35,594 nt of DNA, from the NCBI GenBank assembly GCA_019894715.1, contig JAGXOA010000217.1, positions 1 to 35,594 on the forward strand, given 5' to 3'. This DNA comes from Promethearchaeota archaeon. GTDB lineage: Archaea; Asgardarchaeota; Lokiarchaeia; Sigyniarchaeales; SOKP01. The notes under the pieces were generated by a model, which made no database searches, was not told the DNA's origin, and saw only the letters and a list, made by a program, of their open reading frames with translations. This document shows positions 33,937 through 35,594 of the stretch, in pieces. How positions within the stretch are numbered: position 1 is the first letter of the stretch; every line of letters begins with the position of its first letter. Both the position numbers and the translations under genes were made by a program.

Positions 33937-33974
33937 GTGAACTACACACGGCCTTTAGGCCGTGTGTAGTTCAC
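33937..33974. repeat. Perfect palindrome made from transposon right end
   Basis: GTGAACTACACACGGCC and its exact complement form a 17-bp stem around TTTA. The right arm equals the right-end sequence at 201-217 (GGCCGTGTGTAGTTCAC) exactly. The left arm is its mirror instead of the usual GAAGCCACGGCC. It lies 84 bp upstream of alaS on the other side from any TnpB gene. Confidence 0.85.
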
Positions 33975-34423
33975 TGAGAATTACTAACCTCACATCATTC
34001 TTACATCCTCTTCAAACGCATTCACCATAGTCCCTATGGTAGGATATCATTAATGATTGTGATATTATTCTATTCTTAGAATAGAATATATATAAAGATA
34101 AGATGTCCACAAGTTTTTTTAAATTATTAAGGAATATCTTGAAAATACCAAAGAAGGAGTATCAAACTATGCGATTCATCACATACCTAAAGGGATATGC
34201 TTTCTCGCTTCTTAAATGGTAAATTTGTTAATGATTACAATGAATTATACTAAGAAGAGTAGAATGAAGGCTATTTAAAAATTGGAGTAAAAAGATTTTT
34301 TAAATTTAACAAGAATTTATAGGTTTTTATAAATAATTACTATATAGTTGAATTAATAACTGTCTCTAATCATCAATTGAATTCAATTATAATCTTACTA
34401 TTCATTTATCTAATTAAAAAATC
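33975..34423. other. Intergenic stretch with small palindromes
   Basis: No gene recognised. It holds CCATAG/CTATGG (34025-34039), a TATTCTA/TAGAATA stem near 34066-34088, and a diverged transposon right end at 34173-34206. It looks like transposon debris between alaS and the ZIP-like gene. Confidence 0.45.
34173..34206 (-). repeat. Diverged IS200/IS605-type right-end hairpin, minus strand
   Basis: Minus strand: GAGAAAGCATATCCCTTTAG then GTATGTGATGAATC. It retains the GAAAGC, CCTTTAGG and ATGAAT elements shared by the other hairpins, but the stem is weakened. Confidence 0.5.
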
Positions 34424-35389
34424 ATGGAAAATCTTTATTTATTAATAATTGCATTAATATTTGGAATCTCATTCTTTATTTCTGATTATTATGATCATAA
34501 ACATCTAATATTACCTACATCTCTAATTGCCGGAATCTCAGTATCATATTTTTTTTTAGTTGTACTTCCAGAGATTTCTGAAAGGTTACCTGAATATCCA
34601 TTAGGATTAGAATTTTTTGAATACCTCTTTGTCTTGATAGGTTTTATATTTATGCATGTCAGTGAGAAGTTTATTCTCCAAAGAGTAGAAAAAAAACCTC
34701 AGAAAAAAGTAAGAAAACTAATTCGGATGGAAAACAATTTAAAAATTGTTGAGAGTAATATAGAAAATATAATAAATAAGGAATTGATGAATGAAAAATT
34801 AGATATTGATGCTCTCAAGGACTTAGGAAGTGTAGTTACAGGTCTCAATGACCAAAATATTGCAATTAAATTTCAAATAGATCAATTGAAAAGAAAAATT
34901 CATGATCATGTTAATGAAGAAATGGAGGATTTGCGATATTTTACAAATTTTACTTATCATTTTATTGTTGGACTAATCTTGATTAGTTTGATTTTTGTTG
35001 AATTAGTAGATGCAATCTTATTTTTTATATTCGCTTTATTTAGAATTATCATATCAAATAGGCTAATAGGAAAACATGAAATATTTACCGATTTAGATAT
35101 AAATTTTGATTATGAAGAAACACATTCTAGTAAATTAATATTATGTTCTTCTGCTCTAATTGGGATGGGTATTGGCTTGATAATTAATTTTTTCTTAGGT
35201 ATTAATTTAGAATTGATGTATATTCTATTTTCTTTTATATCTGGAGTAATATTATATACAATTGTTCGTGAGATCATTCCTGAAAAAGAGAAAGGTAATC
35301 CAATATTCTTTCTTATTGGTTTTATTGGTTTTGTAATTGTGATTTTTATTCTCAGTTTTTCAAAAATTCTTGTTATAATAAACATTTAA
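34424..35389 (+). CDS. ZIP-like multi-pass membrane protein
   Basis: 321 residues with about seven hydrophobic segments: three N-terminal (near 4-22, 30-50, 66-84), a long charged and probably coiled-coil section (about 90-165), then four more. Pairs such as LIAGISVSYFFLVVLPEIS (N-terminal half) and FISGVILYTIVREIIPEKEK (C-terminal half) have the small-residue helix ending in PE that is characteristic of ZIP metal transporters. The metal-site histidines of TM4/TM5 in true ZIPs are not evident, so transport activity is doubtful. It may be a ZIP-fold relative with another role. Confidence 0.55.
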   Translation: MENLYLLIIALIFGISFFISDYYDHKHLILPTSLIAGISVSYFFLVVLPEISERLPEYPLGLEFFEYLFVLIGFIFMHVSEKFILQRVEKKPQKKVRKLIRMENNLKIVESNIENIINKELMNEKLDIDALKDLGSVVTGLNDQNIAIKFQIDQLKRKIHDHVNEEMEDLRYFTNFTYHFIVGLILISLIFVELVDAILFFIFALFRIIISNRLIGKHEIFTDLDINFDYEETHSSKLILCSSALIGMGIGLIINFFLGINLELMYILFSFISGVILYTIVREIIPEKEKGNPIFFLIGFIGFVIVIFILSFSKILVIINI

Positions 35390-35482
35390 GCAGATTATTA
35401 TAAGGTTTTAAAATTCCTTTTTAAGCAATATTTAAGAAAAAACAAAGAATTTCTCAGATTCAAATCAAATTTTATCATTTTT

Positions 35483-35524
35483 GCTCAAGAATACACCCTC
35501 CTTTAGGGGGGTGATGAATTGAGC
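35483..35524. repeat. Nested REP-like hairpin (GCTCAA family), copy 3
   Basis: Outer arms GCTCAA (35483-35488) and TTGAGC (35519-35524) surround an inner stem CACCCTCC/GGGGGGTG with a TTTA loop and one T-G pair. It follows the ZIP-like gene by about 95 bp. The inner stem differs from copies 1 and 2 while the outer arms, the loop and the ATGAA linker are kept. Confidence 0.72.
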
Positions 35525-35594
35525 TAAAGACTCAGAAAACTGTTACTCCCTCGTTTTTTTAATAGATTCTCTTCTATTCTTCTAATAATGTTGC

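Noticed and set aside
1-35594. tRNA or rRNA genes
   Set aside because: No G+C-rich island with a T-loop-like TTCRANNC or cloverleaf arms was found on either strand by eye; a covariance search would settle it.
1-35594. CRISPR array
   Set aside because: No regularly spaced direct repeats; the recurring hairpins are single, dispersed copies.

Overview
The window looks like a contig from an AT-rich archaeon, most likely an Asgard (Promethearchaeota), perhaps Lokiarchaeia-like. Archaeal markers are the archaeal alanyl-tRNA synthetase, DtdA-type D-aminoacyl-tRNA deacylase, endonuclease Q, and the tetrahydromethanopterin (H4MPT) and coenzyme F420 biosynthesis genes. The Asgard hint comes from a protein that aligns with Rab-family GTPases although it lacks the P-loop, and from two 7-TM proteins with C-terminal Longin/Roadblock-like domains. 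The lineage is inferred from gene content; no 16S rRNA or other taxonomic anchor is present.

Layout. 1-220: 3' end of a TnpB transposon gene and its right-end hairpin. 314-4500: a DUF998-type membrane protein, a zinc-ribbon/LURP-one-like protein, an AIR-synthase-like gene split by a 29-nt hairpin insertion, a lone receiver domain and an EVE-domain protein. 4566-4900: another TnpB remnant. 5094-10166: an H4MPT-type pterin block with beta-RFAP synthase, MptD-type dihydroneopterin aldolase, DUF447 (opposite strand), DUF1464 and a dihydropteroate-synthase-related protein. 10188-10867: transposon and Mut7-C-like debris. 10868-15954, minus strand: folE, an amidohydrolase, a RibD-type reductase, cofG and cofH, which together form a GTP-to-pterin and deazaflavin (Fo/F420) block. 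16196-18470: a broken ABC transporter with a 48-bp inverted repeat around a nucleotidyltransferase gene. 18803-24512: endonuclease Q, the two 7-TM/Longin-like proteins, a small zinc ribbon and ftsZ. 24789-30897: dtdA, an unknown wHTH-like protein, a class III aminotransferase divergent from a SIS-domain isomerase, a VOC protein, the Rab-like pseudo-GTPase and a Nudix hydrolase. 30899-33853: alaS. 34424-35389: a ZIP-like membrane protein.

How the genes work together. The central 5-16 kb is a cofactor region. FolE opens GTP toward pterins, MptD makes the hydroxymethyl pterin, beta-RFAP synthase makes the arylamine ribofuranosyl unit, and the DHPS-related protein, DUF447 and DUF1464 are frequent partners of the H4MPT pathway. 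On the other strand the RibD-type reductase supplies the riboflavin-pathway intermediate that CofG and CofH join with tyrosine to make Fo. Such a cell would be expected to run C1 metabolism on H4MPT with F420 as hydride carrier.

Two genes in this cofactor region (DHPS-related and amidohydrolase) have conserved N-termini that extend upstream of the first ATG and appear to begin at ATT; the ORF track truncates both. Eight hairpins with a central CTTTAG/CTAAAG motif, related to IS200/IS605 right ends, mark the gene boundaries. No tRNA, rRNA or CRISPR array was recognised.
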